Source of the DNA: Epiperipatus broadwayi
Lineage: Eukaryota; Onychophora; Udeonychophora; Euonychophora; Peripatidae
Reading direction: 5' to 3'
Length of the DNA: 64,000 nucleotides
Assembly (NCBI GenBank): GCA_028023455.1
Contig: JAQFVV010012400.1
Coordinates: forward strand, 15,743,490-15,807,489
Part shown: positions 47,223 to 59,509 of the stretch, piece by piece
How positions within the stretch are numbered: the stretch's first letter is position 1
Layout: each line of letters opens with the position of its first letter
The notes under the pieces: model-generated
Databases searched by the model: none
What the model saw: the letters and a program-made list of their open reading frames with translations, nothing else
What the model was told of the DNA's origin: nothing
Position numbers and translations under genes: made by a program

Positions 47223-47340
47223 AAAAGCAATACTATTATACATACCACAACTAGTAGTAGTAATAAAAATAGTAAATGATTAAAAGCAATACTATTATAC
47301 ATACCACAACTAGTAGTAGTAATAAAAATAGTAAATGATT
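47223..47340 (+). repeat. perfect 59-bp tandem duplication
   Basis: The block beginning AAAAGCAATACTATTATACA is repeated without any difference at 47223-47281 and 47282-47340. The absence of differences suggests it is recent. Confidence 0.95.
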
Positions 47341-47569
47341 ACTACGTTCATGGTATACCGTGAAGGAGAAACAAATTATAGATTAATTGCCTCTTATCTG
47401 GAATCAGATTATTTGAAACTGTATTATAAAATTAAATTAAGATAAACACTACTATGTGGAAATATGAATAATAAATAAAATTTGTATACTGCACCTGATA
47501 TTTTGAAAGTGCACTATCATATTAGCTAATTTAGATCTTTTTCTTAATATTTTAAGAATTAAATAAATG

Positions 47570-47830
47570 CTTGGCTTGAGTTAGTATTTTGAATCTAATG
47601 TCCTAGCTCCTCACCGATGAGAGCTATAGCTCAAAACTGGTCTGGGGACGGGGGCCATAGTAGATAACGATTTCAGATATTTTCTCTTGTAGAATTTATC
47701 ATAAAAAATAAAATAAATAAGCTTGTTTAGAGTTATTACAGGCTCTTTATATTACATATTGGTAATGCAAGCTATATAGGTCATGTGACTGATTTTTACT
47801 AAAATATATATATATATATAGAAAGAAAGA
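47570..47830 (+). repeat. single diverged family A unit upstream of the array
   Basis: Contains a family A hammerhead (47609-47647), then an AAGCTTGTTTAGAG block and a TAGGTCATGTGACTGA block, in the same order as in the array. It is more diverged than the array units and separated from them by about 450 bp. Confidence 0.65.
47609..47647 (+). ncRNA. hammerhead ribozyme motif, two core substitutions
   Basis: CCTCA pairs with TGGGG (stem I). The core reads CCGATGA (47614-47620; U changed to C) and AAAAC (47633-47637; G changed to A). Stem II is a perfect GAGC-TATA-GCTC hairpin. The cleavage triplet GTC ends at 47642. The retained stems with two core changes indicate a decayed ribozyme. Confidence 0.65.
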
Positions 47831-48498
47831 GTTTGTAATAATAATAATTTGTTGAAAGTAGATTTATAATAACTTCCATTTTGAAACGCTTTTATTGAAG
47901 TTGAAAAATTGGTTTGTTTGTTTAAGATTTGATTTTTTTCAAGTTAGAATGAAATTTGTTTAATATATTTAAATTCAATAGAATTGCTTGAAATCTGGAA
48001 TATATTTAAGTAATATCAGAGTAATGCATATAAGGCATTCATCTTTTCATTAGGTCACCTAGTTTCTTAGATATGGAGCAGATATTGGGAAAATATTCAA
48101 TAATTTCACATATCACAATTACAATTCTTTTTAGAACTTTCATTTCTATTAAATAACATTCGCAAGAGGGTAGTTTAAAGATTTTTTTTTTCAATTCAAT
48201 GTTTTTTTAACATTTTAAAATTGATTTTTAACAGATCTTAAGTTTATTATAATTGTAAAAATTTTTGTATATTCGTTTAAAATGTCTCTGCCTTAAGTCT
48301 TATGCAATGTTATATTGTTAAGACTACTAATATATGGTATGGCTGAAGATCTCTCAGCCCCATATAGCTATTTCAGTTTGATAGCTGGATTTGAAGACAT
48401 GTAGGTGTCCTTCAGATTTTCCACTCAACAGATAACTTTTAGTTAAATGCTGGCTTTGGGTTGGTGTTTTTAGATCTAGAGTCTGAACCTACCCTAGC

Positions 48499-48541
48499 AC
48501 CTCTCTGAGGAGTGCCAGAGCACGAAACCACGGTCAAAGGA
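48499..48541 (+). ncRNA. hammerhead ribozyme, array unit 1: core intact, stem I weakened
   Basis: ACCTCT, CTGAGGA (48505-48511), stem II GTGC-CAGA-GCAC, GAAA (48524-48527), stem III ACC-AC-GGT (its first A is the last base of GAAA), GTC with cleavage after 48535, then AAAGGA. Stem I pairs at four of six positions because the 3' strand has changed. Confidence 0.75.
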
Positions 48542-48911
48542 TTGGGGGGGGGGTGCTGTCAGAGATATTTTAAATGCTTTTTCTACCTAAGCATTTATCA
48601 CAAAGCTTGTTGAGGAAATGGCAATCCTCATTGTTTATAACAAGCTTAAGAGAATAGGGTCATGTGATCTATGACTCTTATTTTGACTATTTATAGTCTC
48701 TGCCTTAAGTCTTATGCAATATTATATTGCTAAGACTACTAATATATGGTATGGCTAAAGATCTCTCAGCCCTATATAGCTATTTGAGTTGGATAGCTGG
48801 ATTTGAAGACAAGTAGGTGTCTTAAAATTTTTCAGATTTTCCACTCAATAGATCAACTTTTAGTTAAATGCTGGCTTTGGGTTGGTGTTTTTACATCTAG
48901 TGTCTGAACCT

Positions 48912-48957
48912 ACCCTAACATGTCTGAGAGCCAGAGCACAAAACCATGGTCAGAGGT
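48912..48957 (+). ncRNA. hammerhead remnant, array unit 2: deletion in core
   Basis: About seven bases are missing around CTGAGGA and the start of stem II (reading TGTCTGAGAGCCAGAGCAC), and GAAA reads AAAA. The cleavage triplet GTC and the AGAGGT strand of stem I remain. Not expected to cleave. Confidence 0.75.
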
Positions 48958-49332
48958 TTAGGGGGTCCTGACAGAGATATTTTAAATGCTTTCTCTAGCT
49001 AAGCATTTATCACAAAGCTTGTTGAGGAATTGGCAATCCTCATTGCTTATAACTTACAAGCTTAAGAGAATAGGGTCATGTGATCTATGATTCTTATTTT
49101 GATTATTTATAGTCTCTGCCTTAAGTCTTATGCAATTTTACATTCCTAAGACTACTAATATATGGTATGGTTGAAGATCTCTCAGCTCCATATAGCTATT
49201 TGAGTTGGATAGCTGGGTTTGAAGACATGTAGATGTCTGAAAATTTTCAGATTTTCCACTCAATAGATAACTTTTAGTTAAATGCTGGCTTTGGGTTGGT
49301 GTTTTTAGATCTAGTGTCTGAAACTACCTAGC

Positions 49333-49377
49333 ACCTCTCTGAGGAGTGCCCGAGCATGAAACCATGGGGGGAGGTTT
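49333..49377 (+). ncRNA. hammerhead, array unit 3: core intact, cleavage triplet lost
   Basis: ACCTCT, CTGAGGA (49339-49345), stem II GTGC-CCGA-GCAT, GAAAC (49358-49362), but the usual ATGGTCAGAGGT is ATGGGGGGAGGT, so the GUC cleavage site is gone. Confidence 0.75.
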
Positions 49378-50093
49378 CGGGGATCCTGACAGAGATATTT
49401 TAAATGCTTATTCTAGCTAAGCATTTATCACAAAGCTTGTTGATGAATTGGCTATCCTCATTGTTTATAACTTACAAGCTTAAGAGAATAGGGTCATGTG
49501 GTCTATGACTCTTACTTTGACTATTTATAGTCGCTGCCTTAAGTCTTATGCAATGTTATATTGCTAAGACTACTAATATATGGCATGGCTGAAGATCTCT
49601 CAGCCCATATAGCTATTTGAGTTGGATAACTGGATTGGAAGGGGGGGTCCTGACAGAGATATGTTAAATGCTTTCTCTAGCTAAGCATTTATCACAAAGC
49701 TTGTTGAGGAATTGGCAATCCTCATTGTTTATAACTTACAAGCTTAAGAGAATAGGGTTATGTGATCTATGACTCTTATTTTGACTATTTATAGTCTCTG
49801 CCTTAAATCTTACGCAATGTTTTATTGCTAAGACCACTAATATATGGTATTGCTGAAGATCTCTCAGCCCCATATAGCTATTTGAGTTGGATAGCTGATT
49901 TTGAAGACATGTAGGTGTCTGAAAATTTCAGATTACCACTCAATAGATAACTTGTTAGGGGTGGGGTCTGTGCGAACCACACACCCGAGGGACAAAAAGG
50001 AAGGGTGGGGGGGAAAAGATATTTAATAGATAACTTTAGTTAAATGCTGGATTTGGGTTGGTGTCTTTAGATCTGTGTCTGAAACCACCTAGC

Positions 50094-50136
50094 ACCTCTC
50101 TGAGGAGTGCTAGAGCACAAAACTATGGTCAGAGGT
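50094..50136 (+). ncRNA. hammerhead, array unit 5: perfect stem I, GAAA mutated
   Basis: ACCTCT pairs fully with AGAGGT across the GTC site (cleavage after 50130). CTGAGGA (50100-50106) and stem II GTGC-TAGA-GCAC are intact. GAAA reads AAAA, a core change that should impair catalysis. Confidence 0.75.
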
Positions 50137-50511
50137 TGGGGGGGGGGTCCTGACAGAGATATTTTAAATGCTTTCTCTAGCTAAGCAGTTATCACAAAGC
50201 TTGTTGAGGAATTGGCAATCCTCATTGTTTATAACTTACAAGCTTAAGAGAATAGGGTCATGTGATCTATGATTTATTTTGACTATTTATAGTCTCTGCC
50301 TTAAGTTTTATGCAATGTTATATTGCTAAGACTACTAATATATGGTATGGCTGAAGATCTCTCAGCCCCATACAGCTATTTGAGTTGGATAACTGGTTTT
50401 GAAGACATGTAGGTGTCTGAAAATTTCAGATTTTTCACTCAATAGATAACTTTAGTTAAATGCTGGCTTTCAGTTGGTGTTTTTAGAGCTAGTGTCTGAA
50501 CCTACCCTAGC

Positions 50512-50554
50512 ATCTCTCTGAAGAGTGCCAGAGCATGAAATCATGGTCATAGGT
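50512..50554 (+). ncRNA. hammerhead, array unit 6
   Basis: CTGAAGA (50518-50524, allowed N = A), stem II GTGC-CAGA-GCAT with a G-U closing pair, GAAA (50537-50540), stem III starting with T instead of C, GTC with cleavage after 50548, then ATAGGT. Stem I is weakened. Confidence 0.7.
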
Positions 50555-50941
50555 TTGGGGTGGGGGGTCGGGTCCTGACAGATATTTTAAATGCTTTCTC
50601 TAGCTAAGCAGTTATCACAAAGCTTGTTAAGGAATTGACAATCATCATTGTTTATACCTTACAAGCTTAAGAGAATAGGGTCATGTGATCTATGACTCTT
50701 ATTTTGACTATTTATAAGTCTCTGCCTAAAGTCTTGTGCAATGTTATAATATTGCTAAGACTACTAATATATGGTATGACTGAAGATCTCTCAGCCGCAT
50801 ATAGCTATTTGAATTTGATAGCTGAGTTTGAAGACATGTAGGTGTCTGAAAATTTCAGATTTTCCACTCAGTAGATAACTTTTAGTTAAATGCTGGCTTT
50901 CGGTTGGTGTTTTTAGATGCAGTGTCTGAACCTACCCTAGA

Positions 50942-50984
50942 ACATCTCTGAGGAGTGCCAGAGCACAAAACCATGGTCAGAGGT
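50942..50984 (+). ncRNA. hammerhead, array unit 7: GAAA mutated
   Basis: CTGAGGA (50948-50954), perfect stem II, AAAA in place of GAAA (50967-50970), GTC with cleavage after 50978, then AGAGGT. Stem I has one mismatch (ACATCT). Confidence 0.7.
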
Positions 50985-51341
50985 TTGGGGGTTCCTGACA
51001 GAGATATTTTAAATGCTTTTTCTACCTAAGCATTTATCACAAAGCTTGTTGAGGAAATGGCAATCCTCATTGTTTATAACAAGCTTAAGAGAATAGGGTC
51101 ATGTGATCTATGACTCTTATTTTGACTATTTATAGTCTCTGCCTTAAGTCTTATGCAATGTTATATTGCTAAGACTACTAACATATGGTATGGCTGAAGA
51201 TCTCTCAGCCCCATACAGCTATTTGAGTTTGATAGCTGGTTTTGAAGACATGTAGGTGTCTGAAAATTTCAGATTTTCCACTCAAAAGTTAGTTAACTTT
51301 GTGTTGGTGTTTTTAGATCTAGTGTCTGAACCTGCCCTAGC

Positions 51342-51384
51342 ACCTTTCTGAGGAGTGCCAGAGCACGAAACCATGGTCAGAGGT
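51342..51384 (+). ncRNA. hammerhead ribozyme, array unit 8: fully canonical
   Basis: ACCTTT (51342-51347), CTGAGGA (51348-51354), stem II GTGC-CAGA-GCAC (51355-51366), GAAA (51367-51370), stem III of A-CC/GG-U with a two-base loop, GTC (51376-51378, cleavage after 51378), then AGAGGT (51379-51384). Stem I has six pairs, one of them G-U. Every catalytically required base of a type I hammerhead is present, so this copy is the best candidate for activity. Confidence 0.85.
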
Positions 51385-51482
51385 TTGGGGGGGGGGTCCT
51401 GACAGATAGTTTAAATGCTTTCTCTAGCTAAGCATTTATCACAAAGCTTGTTGAGGAATTGGTAATCCTCATTGTTTATAAA

Positions 51483-54400
51483 TTTAAGACTACTTTTATG
51501 GTTTAATAAAATATCTATTAAACATATGGTTTTTGTATGTGTACATGAAAAATATGAAATACTTAAATAATACTCATTTTTAAAATATGTTCAAATATTT
51601 TTACAATAAATAAATTTAACTTATCAAATATAATAGTGCTAGTGTTATTTTAAATATTTTTCTTAGTTCATTCAATAAATAAAATTGACTTTAATAACAT
51701 AATAATATTGGTGTTTTTCTACATATTTTGCTTGGTACTACTCTCTAAATAAAAATCCTTATGTGTGTATTTCATGTATGTTTAAAATATAAAATAATAT
51801 TCATAAAATACAAGCATTCATTCTATTTTGTGTTGTTCATTTTGGATGTTTTATTTTTTAAAAAATATGTATTAACACGTAAAATCAAAATTATTCAAAA
51901 ATCCCGTGAATAAGCATTTACATTTATTTAATTTCATTTGTATTTGATGTTAACCTAAACCAAAACAAGTAAAATCTATCTCATTTCCTTTCAAAATAAC
52001 AATACTACAATTCAAAATTATTCATTATTTTTTTCCATAAAATACAATGCTATACGATGTAATAACTGTTGAAATTAAGATAGTGATATGATGCATAGAA
52101 CCTGAAGAAATAATTAGAGTAAAGACTCGATAGTATAAAATATATTTGATAATCTACATGGAAACTGTGTAAAATGAAGAGGTATGACTTTTCTGTCTAA
52201 TACCCTCAAATATAATAATAATGTCCAGGCTATTTATTCAGCACTCACTTGAACATTTTAAAATACAAAATATCAAAAAAAACACTGTCCACGGAAAATA
52301 TATACAAAACAAGGCTACGTTATCTGTACTTGCATAATCTACTAAGATAACAATATAGGTTACTTTCCTATTTTGTCCATAGATCCTATATAAGTATTCA
52401 AAGGTTTCTTTACATACTCCCAAAGTCACTACCGATTAAAACCTTCACAATGGATTTAACACCCTACATCGCAAAAATTACTAGCATTACTACAAATAAC
52501 AAACAAAATTCGCATATGACTTTAACAATCTAAAACTACTACAAGAAAAGGTTTTATTCATTTTTAAAACAAATGATTTTGTTTTAAGATATTAAAATCA
52601 ATATTCAAAATATTTCCAAAAATAAGGTTCATCCATTAAAGAATCATGTATCAATAAATTATATTACATTGGTAATATAAAAGAAAATGTATGCATATCT
52701 TTCTAAAATTTATGGCTTATACTTTAGAACAATAATAAAGTTTTATATATAATTAATGCACACACACATGTTCATACGTTCATATGACAAAGCAATATCA
52801 TAAAAATATTTCAAGTAATTCTAGAAAATAACAATAAAATATACATCATATAAAATTAATAATTTTCATAAGATTTACCTAGTGACCCTACACTTGTTAG
52901 TCACTATTGTAGACATTTTCTGGTCCAATATTTAATATAAGAACACATTAATTAATAATAACAGTCATCCAGCATAACATTATCAGACCTTAAAATGTTT
53001 ATGAAAAAACCTCACAAAATATTAAAATATTTTTTAAAATTTTAATTTTGTTAAATTAATATATTTAAAGTGTAACTTTTCCTACCTTAACACTAAAAAA
53101 TTTAATACTACAATTAGTATATAAAATGATAATAAAAACTATAGTTACTAAACGTCCAACATTTCCTTCTCTCCATAAAGTTCAATTTGAAAATAAAATT
53201 TTTTTCCTTCCTTTTAATATTTTCATAGAAGTTTTCCCCAGCACTGTTGCTAAGCGACACTACTGTTTGAAAGTTTTAAACACAACTTTTTCTCCTCCCA
53301 TGGCACATTTGCTCACAAATAATAATAAAAAAAAGAAAATGAAGTTGACTTTTGAATCCAAAAATAATTTGAAAAATAATTATTAATCCTGTTATGAAAG
53401 TCTATAAAACATAGTCTATTGTCTGCAGCTTTCCAGGATAATAATTATTATTAACGTGATGTCACTTGAAAAATATTTTATAAGTAATCTCCGGATTTTT
53501 CCCATTCACTTGGATGTTATCAGCTTTAGATGCATCATTCTCAGCTCTTATAAATCCATACGTATTTTTACAAAAATACACATTTTTTATATCCCATTCA
53601 AAAATATTATTTTATAGTAATGCAGGTATACAGTCATTTATAAAGGTATATTTCTTTAGTCAGGATAATATATTTTTAACTATCACAGTTTTTATAATAT
53701 TAAATAATTTATGGTATTTTTTTTTAACAACTTGTTATAAACACTATATCTGTAATAATATCGGTTTTTCTTTTTAATCATTTTTCTTCAAGAGAAATTT
53801 ATAATAAACTACGCAGTACTAACATAAGCATAAATGATATCTTTTCCTTGTAGGTTCAATATTAAATTCATTTTCTCAGTTTTTAATTTTTAAGTTTTCA
53901 GATAATTCTTTATCATCCAAATAAAGGCTTTAAGATTTTAAAAATATAATGCATAAGCATGCCAGTTCTTTGCAAAATATATCTGCACAATACTCTTGCA
54001 AATATCCAAAGTATTAAAATTAAATAATGATACAAATTTTTCCATAATACATTCTCAACTATATTTTCCTTTATCAGCTGTATTTCTGTTGTTAATTCTT
54101 TTAAATATATTTCTGGTATTAAATCCATAGTTTTACGTGAAGTTGGCTTAAGCTTCAATAAAAATAACTACTAGAGAATTTTATTAATTTAAGGATGCAT
54201 TATTACTTTGACTTAATAAATTGATAATCCTTCAAAATTTTTCTTAAAAAATAATATTATTAAGAAGTAGACTAAGTAATATTCCAATGTTGATATATGA
54301 TAATAATATTGATAATAAAACAATAAGTTAACAAGTTAATAAGAAGTAATTATGTAAGTGATTAAGTAAGTAAGAGCATCTACTTTTGTACCAGATCGAA

Positions 54401-54999
54401 CTTTCAATCGGATTGGTTATTTAATCTTCAACTGATGATCTAATTTACATATTTGTCAAGTTTAGGTTATTAAAATTTAGAAATAAAATTTATGACTCAT
54501 ATTAAATATTATTACCAAATTTAATTCTAAATTAATTTTATACTTTCTCCTAACAAATTAAACAAACACTTTAAAATAACATTTTTAAAATAATACTTTA
54601 TAAATTTATCCAACATTTAGTTTTAATGTAACTATTTTTAAAATTTAACTTTACTAACTACACTTATTTTAAAGATAACTAATTAAATAATTTTCCTAGC
54701 ATTTATTTTCATGATACACAAATGTTTCAATTTTTTAAAACAATTCTAAAGTAATTTTGAAACTTTCTTTAGAAACCTTGCAAGCACAAAGTATGTGTGT
54801 TTGCTGGTCACGTGACTTAAAAACCAGACAATCTGTAGCAATTTTTTTATAATTACTGTCTGAAAACAGAATTATCTTAAACATTTTATTACAAAATACT
54901 ATTGTAATGATCAGGTTTGTACATTTGCTCAACAGACTGAGAGTCCAGACAAAAGAGAAACAAGCTGACCAAGTCGGGATGTCTGATCGTACCTCAACT
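51483..54999. other. very AT-rich intron DNA, no gene recognised
   Basis: No recognisable coding, RNA or repeat feature. Short ORFs (for example at 53126-53386 and 53913-54158) have the Lys/Asn/Ile/Phe-rich makeup expected from random AT-rich DNA. Confidence 0.5.
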
Positions 55000-57900
55000 C
55001 TCATTTGTGCTTCCAAATCCCACACTAACGAATGACCTGCCTGAGGCTACACTCGGTACTTGACCTGCCTGAGGCTACAGTCAATACTTCCTTGACCACA
55101 TTCCGTTATTAGCACATCGGTAGAACATGAGGCTTATACCCCCTTACCTAATACTAAATGACTTAACTAGTGATTCATAAAGACTATGAGCAAGGACTGA
55201 GACTGAGAGGTGATATATTTTAGAAAATTTAATATATAAATTCATAATTAATAAAACAAAATGTACATAATCTATCGCACGCAGGTGAAGTTATATAGGA
55301 TTAACAGCTTAAGAATTAGAGTTTTATATGAAGGGAAATAAATATACATTCATGATACAGCATAGCTAACATTAAAATTCAGGTATATAAATGGTTTACA
55401 TGCAGGTGAATGTTATTTTACGTATGATTAATATTTTATCTTTATATATGATAAAACAAAACGTTACATTGGCTAATTAACCTTTACATTGCCATTTTCC
55501 ATTTTATTACATAGGAATGAGTAATATGATACCCAGTTATGCAGAGATTTATGCCTAGATATATGCCAAGAACTTAGCAAAACTAGATGGGAGATATATT
55601 ACTTATCAATAAAGTTTACATCTAATTTATGATACAAATTAATCAAGTTAACCCAGATTCTGGCTCGGATCAAGGCTGAAGTTATTTAATAAGGCGGGCG
55701 GAACTGATGGAGCAGGGTCACTTCAAATTCTACAGCGTATCAAATATATTAATAAAAGGAGTGCGTCTCGAAGGTGTGCTCATAAAGATTTATTACCCAA
55801 GTAAACGGTTCTTTGTACTGTGTTGCTTGCTATAATAATAAAGGAGACTTCTTTAGTCCAGAGGATTGAACAGCTACTTCAAGGATATCAAATACAAAAT
55901 GGCTTGGCTGTTCGAACTAACTGGCATGGTTTGATATTAAATCAACCCCAATGCAGTCACATACATATGTATAGAATATAGCAAGAAGCTAAGCATTATT
56001 TGCTAATGCGCATCACATTCACTCCGCGAATCTAATATAATCATTTTAACCCTAAAATTGATCAATTTATTTATTGGCTGAGTGAGGTAAAACTCTGAAC
56101 TTTTAATTGGTCAATTCACAAACTCAATGGTAAAAATATTCATCTTTTAATATTATATTCATTTTAGTTTCGTTTGTAAAAAGTATATTAATAATTTGTC
56201 AGATTATGAAAGTAAACGAAAGTTTTTTCAAAAATTTATTTTTATTTATAATTATAAAAATATTCAATAGCAGAAAAAATAAAAAAAAAGATTGTAGCAA
56301 ATTACAAGTCATGTAAACGTCATTAGTGTCCCTCCTTAATTTACATTATTATAAAAGTTAAGAATTTTTTAGTAAAATCTAAGGATTTTTCTACAAATAA
56401 TTATATTTTCAGCATATTTAACCAAAATACATTATAATATGTAAATAAATGCCAGAAAAATATTCTAAAACATTAATCTTTGTTTGAAAATCAAATAAAC
56501 AGCTTGGGGCAATCCAAACTCTTGACAGGCATATCAAAATTATTGCTACCACTGGTTTCTTTTTCAATTTATGTTCGTGTAAAGTATACATTTTTTAAAT
56601 AAAACCTTACTACTTTTGTAAAATAACTATATTTTCAGCAGATTTTATGAAAATAATTTATAATATGTACGAAAAATAATAAAAAAAAACACTCTAAAAC
56701 ATATATTTTCATTTTCAGCGGTGAAAAAATATTTATCGGCGGTCTCTTTTTGACCAAATAATCATCATCCAATCACTGTTGAGAATGGATGACCTCAGCC
56801 AATCAGCATTGGTCTGCTTCTTTTGTTAGACTTAAAACAACCCTATTATTGATTTTTTCTTGTAAAATAATTCAAGAGAGGGCAGCATCTTACCGGACTT
56901 TTTCTAACCTTTCAAACAAGCATAAAATCATCACCATAGCTCAAAAAGTGACTGATTTCGAGAGACCTAAAGCCGTTGACGCGAGTGAGCATCGAATTGC
57001 AGAGAAGGGTTAATTCATTAAATACGCAAAACATATATGAAGCATCTAGCAGTGTTACTGCCATTAATCAATTCTGAAATAGCACATAATAATTATACTA
57101 TAGGGAAATAATTAGAATCTGGCTTAAGAGTTATCTGTATCGCTTAAGACATATAATTATAAATTTACAGTATATTTTAGGAGTTATTACGCGTCCAAAT
57201 ATTCATTGCACATATACTGTAGAAAATTGCTCTTGCTTAAAGGCAAATAAACACTATTTATAATCATTTACTAGGCCATATTATGGATAGCAATATTATC
57301 ACTGGCGCAGAGTATTAAGTATAGAAGGGAGTTTGTCGGTTTCTTTAGAACAAATGAGCACAATGAGAGCATGTATATATCTCTCTGAGAATTAATAATT
57401 CGCAAAACTCCGTTCTGATTACTTTAGCATAAATCAAACATAACTATGATAAAGAATGGCTTAAATAAAATCTAAATAATAAATAAGAAGTCAATATACT
57501 TATCAATAAAGTTTTAGGGTCCAAATATTACATATTAAAATAAATATATGCGTATGTGTATGATTATAATAATGATAATGATGCTCAAGCAAGATTTGAT
57601 AAAGTGACTAATTTAAAATAAAGATACATAGCAGATTTACATTTACATAGCAGAGTTATACAGGAAACACAAGCGCTAGATTGATAGTTACTTTAAAGAA
57701 TGAATGATATTTTAGCATGCTTTATCATAATTCTCAAGAGAGATTCTAGTAAAAGTTCAGATACGAGTAGCTTCTCTGAGCATCATTCCTATTCTCCATG
57801 GACGGATGCAAATCTGGCTTTTCTTGCTTTCTGACGACCTTCAGTAGATGCGGCTTCACTATTTTATTTTGGCTTATTGGATACAATTTGCTTACGGCTG

Positions 57901-59509
57901 GAGTGGCTTACTGGGTACATCGTTATAGCTGAGGTGGTTTCTGGATATGGCTCCATTATTATCTATGCGGCTGGTTTATACTTATAGAGTGGCTGTTGCT
58001 GGTTCTTGGGCATAAGATGACGGCTGCTGTCACCATTTGTAGAAGCTCTAGTGGAAGATAAATGGCAACTCTATCTTCCACTAGCCGACGGTTCTCATCC
58101 TAGCAACAATAAAAAAGTTTTTAATAATATTCTCTCTGTGATATATATTTTATTGTATATATATATATAGTAGTTATCCTTTAATAATAAAAACTGCAAG
58201 TTTTTATATTTATACGCAGTACACACCCCTATTTCTTTCCTGCGCTTACTATGTCACTTGTTTACTACTTCAAACCTTGTGCTCTCAATTATCTTTTACC
58301 ACCTCTAAAGAAACTCCTGGGGTTCCTCCAAATGTTTGTCAGGATTTACAACTGACTGATTTCTAAGTTGACTTTTAGCTATAAGGTTAATTTAAGTAAA
58401 ATGTTATTTTGGTCAAATGTGAAAACTCATAAACAACTTTATAGTCCACAGTTTTAAACAAAATCGTAAACCTAAAATAATTTTAAGAAAATGCTAATCT
58501 AGTCAATCTTTGATTAAAACATAATTTTAAGCAAGTTTTAACTCTTAAACAACTTTATTGTCAGCACTTCTAACAAAGAATAAACTGGAAATAATTTTAA
58601 GTAATGGCAAGCTGGTCAATCTTTAACGAAATATTACTTTGAACAAATATTAACTTATAAACAACTTTACCATCTGTATTTTTAATGAAGAATAAACTTA
58701 AAATAATTTTAAAAGAATATTTAAGACTAATATTTTAAATAAATGATTTTTTACTAAGTTTAAATATAATTCTATACGTAAATTCAAGCTGCACAGACTG
58801 TTAGGTTTACACAGTTTTAATAAATGGAGGGCTATATGTGCGTATATATTATCTTTACTGGCATCTATATTGCAATGAAATAGGCACTTATACAGGCACA
58901 TACTCTATAATTCTTAAGAGCACAAGTTGAGAGTTTTGAATAAAAGAAATACACGCAATTTAGAGTGAAATAACGTACAAATAAATATACTACTATAACT
59001 ATAGTAGGTGAAACAGGTTGATCTTTAGATCTGACTTATTCACTATATTATAAAAAATAGTAAAATATAATAATACAATTTGGAATAATAAATTTTGAAA
59101 TTATTTAAATAGTAATAAATTAAATACAATTGTCTATCACAAAATATTATACTTTTAATAAATAATTTATAATACAAATATTGAATCTAATTTTTATTTA
59201 TAATACATTAGCTTATTTAATTTTAAGTCATTATTTTAAAATTAGCTTTTACCACTTTGTTTAATAAGAATTTTAATACATTATTGTTTCACTATGGCCA
59301 GTTCCCAACCATATAAAAATCACAATATTTAACTTTATAATTTTATCATTTTAGCATAGTTTTTTACATATTTACAACTCTCAACTTTATTTTAATAAAG
59401 TTTTAAAAATCTTATCAACATTATTAAGCATTTATACTATTTAAGTTTTCCCTTAATTTAAAATTTTTCAAAAATTGACTTAATAAAAAGGGTACAATAT
59501 ATATATTTA
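55000..59509. other. mosaic of GC-richer patches in intron DNA, no gene recognised
   Basis: A 29-bp-period direct repeat around GACCTGCCTGAGGCTACA is present at 55,036 and 55,060. GC-richer patches at 55,660-55,930, 56,740-57,010 and 57,770-58,100 look like decayed LTR or transposon DNA but match nothing I know. A perfect 13-bp hairpin (CTAGTGGAAGATA with TATCTTCCACTAG) sits at 58048-58084. 58,380-58,720 contains three diverged copies of a roughly 115-bp repeat around CTTATAAACAACTTTA. Confidence 0.4.

Larger units (their letters stand above)
48285..51482 (+). repeat. tandem array of eight retrozyme-like units (family A), about 415 bp each
   Basis: Units start at TCTCTGCCTTAAGT near 48285, 48697, 49113, 49531, 49795, 50293, 50719 and 51136, with lengths 412, 416, 418, 264, 498, 426, 417 and about 347. 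Every unit except the fourth (which has a deletion) contains one plus-strand hammerhead. Conserved blocks in order: TATTGCTAAGACTACTAATA, GAAGATCTCTCAGCCCCATA, GTGTCTGAAAATTTCAGATT, GTTAAATGCTGGCTTT, GGTTGGTGTTTTTAGATC, hammerhead, a G tract of 4-10, TCCTGACAGAGATATTTTAA, AAGCTTGTTGAGGAATTGGC and AATAGGGTCATGTGATCTAT. Unit 5 has an extra 76-bp GC-rich insert (about 49,953-50,028). There is no ORF. The array lies in the KNL2 intron in sense orientation. Retrozymes are circular-RNA retroelements with this organisation; mobility here is inferred. Confidence 0.9.

Noticed and set aside
48285-51482. CRISPR array or centromeric satellite
   Set aside because: Unit length near 415 bp, no spacers, a eukaryotic context and a conserved hammerhead argue against CRISPR. 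Eight units inside a gene intron are too few for a centromeric satellite.
53126-53386. 86-codon plus-strand ORF
   Set aside because: Composition is what random AT-rich DNA gives; no motif, no splice context, no similarity recognised.
54420-54450. CAACTGATGATCTAATTTAC as a hammerhead core
   Set aside because: CTGATGA is present, but no GAAA follows at a workable distance and there is no pairing strand.
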